Shown: piece by piece, positions 16,083 through 24,515 of the stretch
How positions within the stretch are numbered: the stretch's first letter is position 1
Layout: each line of letters starts with the position of its first letter
Source of the DNA: DAHUYF01 sp963838385
Lineage (GTDB): Bacteria > Pseudomonadota > Alphaproteobacteria > ATCC43930 > CGMCC-115725
Direction: 5' to 3'
Length of the DNA stretch: 64,000 nt
NCBI GenBank assembly: GCA_963838385.1
Contig: CAWIRE010000006.1
Location: 186,001-250,000 of the forward strand
Notes under the pieces: model-generated
What the model was told of the DNA's origin: nothing
What the model saw: the letters and a program-made list of their open reading frames with translations, nothing else
Databases searched by the model: none
Position numbers and translations under genes: made by a program

Positions 16083-16817
16083 ATGGAATTCCGCCTGCGC
16101 CTCATGCCCGTGGCGCTCGTTGCCGCCATCGGGCTGCTCGGCCTCAAGCTGGCCGACGCCTGGCTGACGCTGGACGCGCCGGCGCAGGCGCAGTCGGAAA
16201 CCCCGGCGAAGCCTGCCGCGGCCGCGCCGGCGCCGGCCCCCGCCGCGCCCGCGGCGACGGCCAAGCCGGCCGGGTCCGCGGCGACGGGGAAGCCGGCCAT
16301 GGCGCCCGCCGCGGCGGCCGCGCCCGGCCCGGAGAAGCCGCAGGTCTTCGATCCCACCTCGATGAGTCCTGCCGAGGTCGAGCTGCTGCAGAAGCTCAGC
16401 GACCGCCGCACCGACCTCGACAAGCGCGCGGCCGAGCTCAGCCAGCGCGAGGTGCTGCTCCAGGCGGCCGAGAAGCGCATCGACGGCAAGATCGCCAAGC
16501 TCACCGCGCTGGAGAAGGATATCGGCGGCATCGTCGACAAGCACAGCGAAGAGGACCAGGCGAGGATCAAGAGCCTGGTCAAGATCTACGAGACGATGAA
16601 GCCGGTCGATGCCGCGCGCATCTTCAGCCAGCTCGACATGCCGGTGCTGCTGGGCGTGCTCGAGAACATGAAGGAGCGCAACGCCGCGCCCATCCTCGCC
16701 GCCATGGATCCGGGCAAGGCCAAGACGGTGACGCAGGCGCTCGCCGAGCGCCGGGACCAGCGCGACAAGTCCGACACGCCGAGCGACAAGCCGGCCGCGC
16801 CGGCGGCAAAGCCATGA
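16083..16817 (+). CDS. MotE-family protein (motility, periplasmic)
   Basis: The 244-residue protein has an N-terminal signal anchor, an Ala/Pro-rich linker (about 35-85) and a coiled coil (LDKRAAELSQREVLLQAAEKRID). A C-terminal MgtE-N-like helical domain follows: LVKIYETMKPVDAARIFSQLDMPVLLGVLENMKERNAAPILAAMDP. This is the architecture of MotE, the MotC chaperone first described in rhizobia. It stands between DUF6468 and cheZ in one coupled operon, which suggests stator or rod stabilisation. No motC is seen in the window, so the partner is unknown. Confidence 0.75.
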   Translation: MEFRLRLMPVALVAAIGLLGLKLADAWLTLDAPAQAQSETPAKPAAAAPAPAPAAPAATAKPAGSAATGKPAMAPAAAAAPGPEKPQVFDPTSMSPAEVELLQKLSDRRTDLDKRAAELSQREVLLQAAEKRIDGKIAKLTALEKDIGGIVDKHSEEDQARIKSLVKIYETMKPVDAARIFSQLDMPVLLGVLENMKERNAAPILAAMDPGKAKTVTQALAERRDQRDKSDTPSDKPAAPAAKP

Positions 16818-17503
16818 CGGAGGGGGCCGCAGCAATGGAAGGGCTGTCGATCATGAAACGCGCCGAGGATGCCGATCTGCAGCAGAAGATCCGGGCGATC
16901 GAGCCCAAAGGCGGGGCTGCCTTCGATGCCGCGGCGGTGGCCGCGGTGGTCGAGGCGGTGGTGGCGAGCCTGTCGGGCGATCTGTCGGTGGCCGATCTCA
17001 AGCTCTACCACGAGCTCGAGGAGCTCTCCCGCTACATCCAGGCGGCCAAGCATGAGATCGCGGCGCTCCGGCCGCGCGACATCTCCGACCAGATCCCCGC
17101 CGCCACCGACGAGCTCGACGCCGTGGTGGAGCATACCGCCGAGGCGACGGGCACCATCCTCAACGTCGTCGAAGGGCTGGAGAAGCTGGCGCCGAGCCTG
17201 CCGGTGGAGGCGCGCAACATCATCAACGTGGCGGTCAACCGCGTCTACGAGGCCTGCAATTTCCAGGACATCACCGGCCAGCGCATCACCAAGGTGGTGA
17301 AGACGCTGAAATTCATCGAGGAGAAGATCGACGCCCTGCTGGCGGCCTTCGGCGTCGGCCTCGGCGACGCGCCGGAGCCGCCGCCGGCGCCGGTCCCCGA
17401 CGAGGATCCGGATGCGAAGCTGATGCACGGGCCGCAGCTCCCCAAGGAGGCCAACAAGCAGGCGGATATCGACGCGCTGCTGGCGGAGTTCGACCGGAAA
17501 TGA
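16814..17503 (+). CDS. cheZ: Protein phosphatase CheZ
   Basis: The 229-residue protein has long helices (DLKLYHELEELSRYIQAAKHEIAALRP...) and the catalytic signature VYEACNFQDITGQRITKVVKTL, giving Asp152 and Gln156 as the likely counterparts of E. coli Asp143 and Gln147. The C-terminal peptide DIDALLAEF is the CheY-binding tail. It dephosphorylates CheY-P at the motor. It overlaps the motE-like stop and the next start (ATGA both times). Later ATG codons at residues 8 and 14 are possible starts. Confidence 0.9.
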   Translation: MTEGAAAMEGLSIMKRAEDADLQQKIRAIEPKGGAAFDAAAVAAVVEAVVASLSGDLSVADLKLYHELEELSRYIQAAKHEIAALRPRDISDQIPAATDELDAVVEHTAEATGTILNVVEGLEKLAPSLPVEARNIINVAVNRVYEACNFQDITGQRITKVVKTLKFIEEKIDALLAAFGVGLGDAPEPPPAPVPDEDPDAKLMHGPQLPKEANKQADIDALLAEFDRK

Positions 17504-20500
17504 CCCTGCGCCGCGGCATGCTCGGTCTGCTGCTCGCGCTGGCGCTGGCGCTGCCGGCGCGCGCCGCCGACAAGGTCGGCGTCCGCGCGGCCGAGCATGA
17601 TGCCGAAGGGTTCGGCCGCATCGCCTTCGACTGGCCCGCGCCGGTGGGCTTCGCGGCCAAGATCGAGGGCGAGACCCTCACCGTGCACTTCGCCCGGCCG
17701 CTCGATGCCAGGTTCGACGCGGTGGCGAGCCATCTCGACGCCTATGTCGCCTCGATCAAGCTCGGCGCGGACCATGCCACCGTCGTGGCGCAGCTCAAGA
17801 AGCCGGCGCGGCTGCACAGTTTCACCGACGGCAACACGATCGCGCTCGACATCATCGCCGCCGCGCCGGCACCGCACCCGGCCGCCAAACCCGCGGCGAA
17901 ACCGATGCGGGCCGCGGCGGCGCCGCCGGCGCCTTCCATGCCTGCTCCGGCGGGCGAGGCGCAGGCGGTGGGGCTGCGCTTCGGCGAGCATCCGGGATAT
18001 CGCCGGATCGTCTTCGATTGGCGCCGGGAGGTGCGGTACGAGTTCGGCGAGAAGGACGGCACGGCGCGGCTCCGCTTCGAGCGTCCGGCCAAGCTCGATA
18101 TGGCGCGGCTCAAGGCGGCGTTCCCCGATCTCGCCCCGGCGCTCGGCGAGGAGAACGGCGCCAGCGTGCTGACGCTCACCATCCCCGCCGGCGCCCGCTT
18201 CCGTCACTTCCGCAGCGGCGACAGCATCGTGCTCGACGTCCTCGGGCATGCGCCGCCGGTGCCGGCGGCGCGGCGCACCAGCGGCGTCGTGCCGCCGCCG
18301 GAGCTGATCGAGCCCGCGGCCGGCGCCGCGGACGAGGACAAGCGGCCGCCGCGCGGCCCGCCGCGGCCGCTGACGCGACCGCAAAGCCAGGCCTCGCCGC
18401 CGGGCTCCCTCCCGGTCCACTACGCGCTCGCGCCACAAGGCGCGAGTTTGCGTTTCGACTGGCCGCAGCCGACCGCGGCCGCGATCTTCCGCCGCGGCTC
18501 GGCGCTGTGGCTGGTCTTCGCCGAGCCCAGGCGGCTCGATCTCGGCGAGCTGCGCCGCGCCTCGGGCAACGTCATCGAGCGGGCCGACCAGCTGCCCGAC
18601 GCCAAGGCGACGGTGCTGCGCCTCATCGCGCGCCCCGGGCTCAATCCCAGCGTGCGGCGCGCCGACAATTCCTGGATCGTCGAGCTGAAGCCGCAAGAGG
18701 CGCGCGCCGACGCGCCGATCCCCGTCGAGGTCCGCGCCGACGCCGAGACGCCGGATCTGCGCTTCGATCTGCCGGGTGCCGGCGAGCCGCTCTGGCTGGT
18801 CGATCCCGAGGTCGGCGACAAGCTGGTGGTGATCCCGGCGCCGGAGCCCGGAAGCGGCGTCGGCGAGGAGCAGGATCTCGTCGATCTCCAGGCGCTGGCC
18901 ACGGTGCAGGGCATCGCGCTGCGGCCGATCAGCGACGATCTGCGGGTGACATCCGGCGCCGACGGGGTGCAGGTGACGCGGCCTGGCGGGCTGCTGCTGT
19001 CGCCGGGCGCCGACCGGCAGCTCGCGCGCGAGCCGGGCGGCCTCGGCCGGCTGTTCGATTTCGCCAGCTGGCGCGGCCCCGCCGACGAGACCTTCCTGCA
19101 GAAGCGCGCGCGCCTGGAGCGGGCGGTGGTGTCGGCGCCGGCCTCCTACCGCTCCAAGCCGCGCCTCGCCCTGGCGCGGTTCTACTTCGCCAATCTCTAC
19201 GCGCCCGAGGCGCTGGGCGTGCTCGAGGCGATCGACCGCGACGATCCGGGGCTGGCCGCGGACCCCTCGGTGCGGCTGATGCAGGGCGCCGTGCATCTGA
19301 TGGATGGCGACCAGGCGGATGCCGCGCAGGAGCTGGGCCAGCAAAGCCTCAGCAACGAGCCGGAGGCGCTGCTCTGGCGCGCCTCGCTCTCGGCCGAGCT
19401 CGGCGACTGGCCGGTGGCGGCGCATGGCTTCGCGCTCGCGGCCAATCTGCTGCCGCGATATCCCAAGGCGCTGCGCGACCATTTCGCGCTGCAGGCGGCG
19501 GAGGCTTTCCTCGAGACCAACCAGCCGGCCGAGGCGCAGGCGATGACCCAGCTCGTGCTCAAGGGCAACCCGACCCCGGGCGAGAAGGGGATGGCGCTCT
19601 ATCTCGACGGCAAACGCCAGCTCGCCCAGGGCGAGTACAACAAGGCGATCGAGCTGTGGACGCAGGCGGTGGCGATCGACGACCGGCCAAGCCGCGCGCG
19701 GGCGCTCTACGCCCGCACGCTGGCCGAGTTCGGCGCCAACAAGCTCACCCGGCCCGAGGCGATCAAGCAGCTCGACCGGCTGCGCTTCGCCTGGCGCGGC
19801 GACATCTTCGAGTTCTCGCTGCTGCGCAAGATCGGCGAGCTCAAGCTCGCCGACGGCGATCAGCAGGGCGCCTTCGATGCGCTGCGCGAGGCCGCCACCG
19901 ACTTCCCCGACTATCCGCAGTCGAAGGACGTCATGAAGCAGCTGAGCGACGCGCTGGCGGACGTCTACCTCGGCAAGGGTGCCGAGGATGTGCCGCCGCT
20001 CAAGGCGCTCGCCCTTTATGACGAGTTCAAGGATTACGCGCCGGTGGGCGAGCGCGGCGATGCGATCGTGCGCCGCCTCGTCGACCGCCTGGTCGCGGTC
20101 GACCTGCTCGACCGCGCCGGGGCGCTGCTCGATGACCAGGTGATGCACCGCCTGACCGGCCGCGACAAGGCGCGCGTCGCCGCCCAGCTCGCGCTCATCC
20201 GGCTGCTCGACAACGACCCGGCCGGCGCGATCAAGGCGCTCGACATCGATGTCGGCAAGGACGTGCCGCCCGATCTGGCGCGCCAGCGCCAGCAGCTGCG
20301 CGCCCGCGCGCTCGCCCAGCTCAACCGCAGCGACGAGGCGCTGGCGATCCTGGCCAGCGACACCAGCCGCGACGCCGACCGACTGCGCGCCGACATCTAT
20401 TGGCGGGCGCAGAACTGGGCCGAGGCGGCCAAGGTCTTCGCGCGGCTGGTGCCGCCGCCCGCCGCCGATGGCACGCTCGACGCCGCATCGGGCCAGCTGG

Positions 20501-20757
20501 TGCTCAATTGGGCCTCGGCGCTGACGCTGGCCGGCGACCAGCCGGGCCTCGAGAAGCTGCGCCAGACCTATGGCAAGGCGATGGCGGCCTCCGCCTATGC
20601 CGATGCCTTCCGGGTGGTGGCCGGCGACGGCCAGCCGGCCGGCGGCGGCGATCCCCGCGCCATCGCCAGCCGCGTCGCGCAGGTGGGCGAGCTGCAGAGC
20701 TTCATGGCGAATTACCGCGAGCGGCTCGCCAAGGACAAGCTCAGCGCAATAAATTGA
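17500..20757 (+). CDS. Large exported TPR protein of the flagellar operon
   Basis: The 1085-residue protein has a signal peptide (MTLRRGMLGLLLALALALPARA). Three N-terminal beta-rich repeats share FDW(P/R) and (F/L)RF(D/E) patterns at about 40-125, 155-245 and 310-400 and resemble AMIN-like modules. A Pro/Ala-rich linker sits near 255-300, and a long all-helical C-terminal half (about 540-1060) has TPR-like repeats such as ALLWRASLSAELGDWPVAAHGFALAANLLPRYP. It starts inside the cheZ stop. It probably works in the periplasm with the motor or wall, but no function is established from sequence. It could also serve in envelope assembly unrelated to motility. Confidence 0.7.
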   Translation: MTLRRGMLGLLLALALALPARAADKVGVRAAEHDAEGFGRIAFDWPAPVGFAAKIEGETLTVHFARPLDARFDAVASHLDAYVASIKLGADHATVVAQLKKPARLHSFTDGNTIALDIIAAAPAPHPAAKPAAKPMRAAAAPPAPSMPAPAGEAQAVGLRFGEHPGYRRIVFDWRREVRYEFGEKDGTARLRFERPAKLDMARLKAAFPDLAPALGEENGASVLTLTIPAGARFRHFRSGDSIVLDVLGHAPPVPAARRTSGVVPPPELIEPAAGAADEDKRPPRGPPRPLTRPQSQASPPGSLPVHYALAPQGASLRFDWPQPTAAAIFRRGSALWLVFAEPRRLDLGELRRASGNVIERADQLPDAKATVLRLIARPGLNPSVRRADNSWIVELKPQEARADAPIPVEVRADAETPDLRFDLPGAGEPLWLVDPEVGDKLVVIPAPEPGSGVGEEQDLVDLQALATVQGIALRPISDDLRVTSGADGVQVTRPGGLLLSPGADRQLAREPGGLGRLFDFASWRGPADETFLQKRARLERAVVSAPASYRSKPRLALARFYFANLYAPEALGVLEAIDRDDPGLAADPSVRLMQGAVHLMDGDQADAAQELGQQSLSNEPEALLWRASLSAELGDWPVAAHGFALAANLLPRYPKALRDHFALQAAEAFLETNQPAEAQAMTQLVLKGNPTPGEKGMALYLDGKRQLAQGEYNKAIELWTQAVAIDDRPSRARALYARTLAEFGANKLTRPEAIKQLDRLRFAWRGDIFEFSLLRKIGELKLADGDQQGAFDALREAATDFPDYPQSKDVMKQLSDALADVYLGKGAEDVPPLKALALYDEFKDYAPVGERGDAIVRRLVDRLVAVDLLDRAGALLDDQVMHRLTGRDKARVAAQLALIRLLDNDPAGAIKALDIDVGKDVPPDLARQRQQLRARALAQLNRSDEALAILASDTSRDADRLRADIYWRAQNWAEAAKVFARLVPPPAADGTLDAASGQLVLNWASALTLAGDQPGLEKLRQTYGKAMAASAYADAFRVVAGDGQPAGGGDPRAIASRVAQVGELQSFMANYRERLAKDKLSAIN

Positions 20758-20820
20758 AGTTTTCAGTTTTCAGTCGTCAGTTTTCAGTCGACTGACCACT
20801 GATGACTGACGACTGACAAC
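20758..20820. repeat. CAGT-rich inverted repeat between convergent genes
   Basis: The 63-bp gap has repeated TTTTCAGT units and the palindrome TCAGTCGACTGA. Flanking arms GTCGTCAG and CTGACGAC pair across it. It fills the space between two convergent stop codons and could end transcription both ways. Confidence 0.5.
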
Positions 20821-22329
20821 TTATCGAGCGGCATAAAACGCCGCGGCGTCCTCGCGCAGGCGCTGGCGCGAGGCGGGCCTGAGATACATCATGTGACCGC
20901 CGGGATAGAGCTTCAGCGTCACGCGCTCGGCGGTGACGTTGGCCGGCAGGTGCTCGACGATGTAGCGGCTCATCATGTAGGGCGTGGTCAGATCGGTGAG
21001 CCCGTGCGCGATCAGCAGCTTGAGCTTCGGCTGCAGCGACAGCGCGCGGGCGAGCTCATCGGCGGCGCCGAGGCTGCGCCGGTCGCCGGAATTGCCTTCG
21101 CGCCATTGCCACTCGTGGCCGACCTGGTCGTTGAGCAGCGCGTAGCCGAGATCGGTATCGAAGCCAAGCTCGTCGCGGACGTAGGCGGTGACGGCACGGG
21201 TGAAGGGCGCGATGGTGCCTTGGAGGATGGGGTCCTCCTCGCCATAGGCGCTCGCCGGCTCCGGGTCGGGAGCGGCGACGGTGCCGTCGTAGCGGCTCAG
21301 GAGCTCGCCCTGCGCGCGGCCTTTCGCCTTGACATAGGCGCCGGCGGGCACGCGGCCGCTCCAGCGCGCGACGACGGACTCGTCGAGGCCGGTGAGCTCG
21401 GCGATGCGGTGGTAGAAATCCGGCGGCCGCGTCGCGGCGTCGGCGGCGAGGCCGACGAGATAATCGCCGAGCGCGAAATGCTCGGCATCGCTCAGCGCCC
21501 CGGGCGCCAGCTTGTGCGCGTCCTCGAGCGCCACCGCGGCGTAGGAGGGCAGCGTCAGCGCCCAGGGCAGCAGGTCGAAGCGGCTGCCGCTCATCAGCCG
21601 GAACTCGATCACCGGCGAGACCAGCATCACCCCGGCCGGGGCGATGCCCTGGCGCTGCGCCAGCAGCTGCGCCAGCCGCGCCGCACGGAAGCCGCCATAG
21701 CTCTCGCCGACGAGATAGACCGGCGAGGTCAGCCGGTGCGAGCGCGCGAGATGCAGCCGGATGATCTGCGCCAGCGCGTCGAGGTCGGGGCCGACGCTCC
21801 ACAGCTTCTTGGCCGCGTCCTCGTTCACCGCGCGGCTGTAGCCGGTGCCGACGGGATCGATGAAGACGAGGTCGGTGAAGGGGAGCCAGGTATCGGGATT
21901 GTCGCCGACGCGGTCGCTCGTCGGCTGGGGCGGGCCGCCCGGTCCGAAATCGAGCCCGCGGGGGCCGAGCGCGCCGATGTCGAGATAGGCCGAGGCGGCG
22001 CCGGGCCCGCCATTGAAGGCGTAGGTCACCGGTCGGCGCGTGGCGTCGCTGACGCCGTCGAGGGTGAAGGCCAGGTAGAAGATCTCGGCCTGCTTCTCGC
22101 CCTTCTCGTCGCGCAGCGGCAGCGTGCCGGCAGTGGCGGTGTAGGCGAGCTCCTTGCCGGCGAGCGTGATCTTGTGATGGGTGACGGAATCCCCGGGCAG
22201 CAGCTGCAGCGCGGCGGAGGTGGCGGGAGCGGCGGCCTTCTCCGGCGGCGCGCGATGCGGCGCCTCCTGGGCGAGCGCCGGCGCCGACAGCAGCAGCAGG
22301 ATGGCAAGGGAGAGAAGCGGGCGGCGCAT
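20821..22329 (-). CDS. S10-family serine carboxypeptidase-like protein
   Basis: The 502-residue protein has a signal peptide (LLSLAILLLLSAPALA) and an alpha/beta-hydrolase fold of the peptidase S10 type: TYAFNGGPGAASAYL (oxyanion region), GESYGG (nucleophile Ser210), HGLTDLTTPY (Asp446) and YPGGHMMYL (His479). It is predicted to be periplasmic. I start at MRRPLLSL. It lies inside the flagellar locus and is downstream of fliP on the same strand, but a 265-bp inverted-end element separates them, so a motility role is not implied. The substrate is unknown. Confidence 0.85.
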   Translation of the reverse strand: MRRPLLSLAILLLLSAPALAQEAPHRAPPEKAAAPATSAALQLLPGDSVTHHKITLAGKELAYTATAGTLPLRDEKGEKQAEIFYLAFTLDGVSDATRRPVTYAFNGGPGAASAYLDIGALGPRGLDFGPGGPPQPTSDRVGDNPDTWLPFTDLVFIDPVGTGYSRAVNEDAAKKLWSVGPDLDALAQIIRLHLARSHRLTSPVYLVGESYGGFRAARLAQLLAQRQGIAPAGVMLVSPVIEFRLMSGSRFDLLPWALTLPSYAAVALEDAHKLAPGALSDAEHFALGDYLVGLAADAATRPPDFYHRIAELTGLDESVVARWSGRVPAGAYVKAKGRAQGELLSRYDGTVAAPDPEPASAYGEEDPILQGTIAPFTRAVTAYVRDELGFDTDLGYALLNDQVGHEWQWREGNSGDRRSLGAADELARALSLQPKLKLLIAHGLTDLTTPYMMSRYIVEHLPANVTAERVTLKLYPGGHMMYLRPASRQRLREDAAAFYAAR

Positions 22330-22394
22330 GGCGGCCTCGGTCGTGCGGGAAGGGCAGAAGCACAAGCTTAGCGCGGGCGGCGGCTGCGCGGCTA

Positions 22395-22659
22395 GGAGCC
22401 TGTCTGGGAAATGGCATGGGTCTGCGACATCGTCCTTTGTCGTCCGGCTAGGAGCGAGGAGCGCTGCGATGCGGTAGCATCGTGAGCGACGAGCGACGAC
22501 GTCCGGGCGGCAAAGGACGATGTCGCTGCGGGTTGCACGAGGACGGGGCGCTGCCGCGTCGCTTGGCCTTGGCGATGCGCCGCATCGCCTGCGGCCTCGC
22601 TCCTAACATCGCCCCGTCCTCGTGCAACGCAGACCCATGCCATTTCCCAGACAGGCTCC
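22395..22659. mobile_element. Non-coding inverted-end element 1 (MITE-like), 265 bp
   Basis: The ends are a perfect 32-bp inverted repeat starting GGAGCCTGTCTGGGAAATGG, flanked by TA duplications within CTAG. Inside are two further palindromes: GACATCGTCCTTTG pairs with CAAAGGACGATGTC, and GTTGCACGAGGACGGGG with CCCCGTCCTCGTGCAAC. No open frame looks coding. It sits between the S10 peptidase and fliP. Confidence 0.8.
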
Positions 22660-22711
22660 TAGGCGGTCAGCTCCAGCCGAAGTCGCGACTGCCGGGGTGC
22701 TGCGCTCTCCG

Positions 22712-23455
22712 TCAGTTCGGGCCGAAGCTTTGCACCAGCGAGCCGGCGACGAGATACCAGCCGTCGACCAGGACGAAGAAGATGAGCTTGAAGGGCAGCG
22801 AGACGGTCACCGGCGGCAGCATCATCATGCCCATCGACATCAGGATCGAGGCGACGACGAGGTCGATGATGAGGAACGGCAGGAACAGCAGGAAGCCGAT
22901 CTCGAAGGCGCGGCGCAGCTCGCTGATCATGAAGGCGGGCACCAGCACGCGGAAGGGCACGTCCTTGGGCTGGGCGATGGTCGCGATCTTGGCCATGCCG
23001 GCGAACAGCTGCAGGTCCTGGCTGCGCACATGCACGATCATGAAATCGTGCAGCGGCGCCGCGGCGCGCGCCAGCCCCTCCTGCTCCGGCAGCTTCTCGG
23101 CGATGAGCGGCGCGATGCCGTCATTGTAGGATTTCTCCAGCGTCGGCGCCATGACGAAGCCGGTGAGGAAGAGGGCGAGGCTGATCAGCACGAGGTTGGG
23201 CGGCGTCGTCTGCACGCCGAGCGCGTTGCGCAGGAAGGACAGCACGACGATGATGCGCGTGAACGAGGTGACGGTGACCAGGATCGCCGGCGCGAGGCTC
23301 AGCACCGTCAGCAGCGCCACCAGCTGAACGATGCGGCCGGTGGTGGTGCCGCCCTCGCCGCCGAGATCGAGCGTCAGCGCCTGCGCCAGCGCCGGCGCGG
23401 CGGAGAGCGCCAGCAGCAGCGCGGCAAGCGCCGTGCGCCGCGCGATGCGGCTCAC
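22712..23455 (-). CDS. fliP: Flagellar export-gate protein FliP
   Basis: The 247-residue protein has a signal peptide, as FliP usually does (ALLLALSAAPALA), then ILVTVTSFTRIIVVLSFLRNALGVQTTPPNLVLISLALFLT and the C-terminal FLIIDLVVASILMSMGMMMLPPVTVSLPFKLIFFVLVDGW, diagnostic for FliP/SctR. FliP5-FliQ4-FliR1 form the export gate. The start is GTG at 23455, overlapping the fliO stop as GTGA. Unusually, fliQ and fliR are in a separate operon about 3 kb away. Confidence 0.95.
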   Translation of the reverse strand: MSRIARRTALAALLLALSAAPALAQALTLDLGGEGGTTTGRIVQLVALLTVLSLAPAILVTVTSFTRIIVVLSFLRNALGVQTTPPNLVLISLALFLTGFVMAPTLEKSYNDGIAPLIAEKLPEQEGLARAAAPLHDFMIVHVRSQDLQLFAGMAKIATIAQPKDVPFRVLVPAFMISELRRAFEIGFLLFLPFLIIDLVVASILMSMGMMMLPPVTVSLPFKLIFFVLVDGWYLVAGSLVQSFGPN

Positions 23456-23748
23456 GGCGCTCCCCCCTCGATCATGCCGGCGAAATCGCCGGCACTCCCG
23501 CGTTCGATGAGGAGATCGTTGTGGAGGCCGAGCAGGACCAGGTGCTCGGCGCCGTCGCGCTTCAGCAGCACCAGCCGGCGCTTGCCGTCGAGCGGCAGCA
23601 CTTCGAGGATGGCGAGCCGGCGCCGGCCGCCGGTGGCGACGAGCCGGCCGCCGAGGCCGAGACGGCGCGCGACCCAGGCGCAGGCGAGGATGAGCAGGAT
23701 GACGAAGGCGAGCGCCAGTACGAAACGCCAATAGGTGTCCCATCCCAT
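23452..23748 (-). CDS. fliO: Flagellar biosynthetic protein FliO
   Basis: The 98-residue protein has one N-terminal membrane helix (FVLALAFVILLILACAWVARRL) and a small basic cytoplasmic domain with RRRLAILEVLPLDGKRRLVLLKRDGAEHLVLLG, the FliO pattern. FliO helps FliP fold and form its ring. It precedes fliP with a 4-bp overlap and follows the small helical gene by 3 bp. Confidence 0.88.
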   Translation of the reverse strand: MGWDTYWRFVLALAFVILLILACAWVARRLGLGGRLVATGGRRRLAILEVLPLDGKRRLVLLKRDGAEHLVLLGLHNDLLIERGSAGDFAGMIEGGAP

Positions 23749-23751
23749 GGG

Positions 23752-24036
23752 TCAGCGCGATCCTTCGGAGCCGTAGGCCTCGCTGGCCTGCCGGCGGCGC
23801 GCCGCTTCGCCCAGGCGCACGATCTCGGCGGCGAGCTGGTCGAGCGCGTCGGCGAGCGCCGCAAGATCGCCGGCGAAGGCTTGCCGCTCGCCGGCGGGGA
23901 GCGTCTGCGCCGCGTCGCAGACCTCGGTGACCGCGGCGTCGAGGCCGGAGATGTCGACCAGCGCACCGCCGGCCAGCGCGCGGCGCGCCTCGGCGACGGC
24001 CTCGGCGATCTCGGCGAGGCGATGCTGCGGGTTCAC
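23752..24036 (-). CDS. Small helical protein of unknown function in the fliO operon
   Basis: The 94-residue protein starts at GTG 24036, overlapping the fhlB stop as GTGA. It has no membrane segment and is nearly all helical (EIAEAVAEARRALAGGALVDISGLDAAVTEVCDAA, then FAGDLAALADALDQLAAEIVRLGEAARRR). I do not recognise a named family. Size and position between fhlB and fliO suggest a small export chaperone or regulator, but that is a guess. Confidence 0.6.
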   Translation of the reverse strand: MNPQHRLAEIAEAVAEARRALAGGALVDISGLDAAVTEVCDAAQTLPAGERQAFAGDLAALADALDQLAAEIVRLGEAARRRQASEAYGSEGSR

Positions 24037-24368
24037 GGCGCGCCGCCCGCGGCGGCCTGCCGCTCGTTGGCGCGGTAAAGATAGAACAGGATCTCGGCCA
24101 CGGCGGCGAAGGCGGCGAGCGGGATCTGCTGGCCGATCTCGACCGCGGCGAGGACCTCGGCGAGATCGGCGTCCTCGCGCACCTTGATGCCATGGGCGAA
24201 GGCGAGCTCGAGGATGCGTTCGGCGAGCGCGCCGCGGCCGGTCGCCACCACGCGCGGCACCTTGTCCTCCTGCCGGTCGTGCTGCAGCGCCACGGCGATC
24301 GGCGCACGGGCGGGCGAGGGGCGGGGAGGCGACACGGCAATCCTTCCGGCAGGTGACCGAAGCGCCAT
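24033..24368 (-). CDS. FhlB: FlhB C-terminal-like export switch domain protein
   Basis: The 111-residue protein resembles only the cytoplasmic tail of FlhB: IAVALQHDRQEDKVPRVVATGRGALAERILELAFAHGIKVREDADLAEVLAAVEIGQQIPLAAFAAVAEILFYLYR. The autocleavage motif NPTH is absent, and there are no membrane segments. Such stand-alone proteins (FhlB/FlhX) occur beside full flhB in many bacteria and can replace the cleaved FlhB fragment. Full flhB is also in this window. It heads the minus-strand operon with fliO and fliP. Confidence 0.78.
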   Translation of the reverse strand: MALRSPAGRIAVSPPRPSPARAPIAVALQHDRQEDKVPRVVATGRGALAERILELAFAHGIKVREDADLAEVLAAVEIGQQIPLAAFAAVAEILFYLYRANERQAAAGGAP

Positions 24369-24452
24369 CTTGCACGGATATGCTTAATTAATGGTTGCCG
24401 TGGCGCCGGGCGACGCCACTAACACGATGATCTGACGGGGCTTGCCGGCCCG

Positions 24453-24515
24453 GTCGCGACGAACGCCCAGGGCGTTCGCGCGGCGCCCGCGACGAACGCC
24501 TACGGCGTTCGCGCG
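24453..24515. repeat. Two tandem hairpins; the second contains the mscL stop codon in its loop
   Basis: CGCGACGAACGCC-(c)-AGGGCGTTCGCGCG and CGCGACGAACGCC-TAC-GGCGTTCGCGCG stand 4 bases apart. Read on the minus strand, the second gives CGAACGCC-GTA-GGCGTTCG with the mscL TAG spanning loop and arm. The pair may act as terminator or mRNA 3' protector before fhlB. Confidence 0.65.

Noticed and set aside
17245..20148. 967-residue minus-strand reading frame
   Set aside because: It is antisense to cheZ and the TPR gene, which have clear motifs; its composition (RR, HR, RL runs) marks it as a shadow.
22392..22643. Reading frames inside the two inverted-end elements
   Set aside because: They run through palindromes, have no ribosome sites, and share no protein family; the elements look non-coding.
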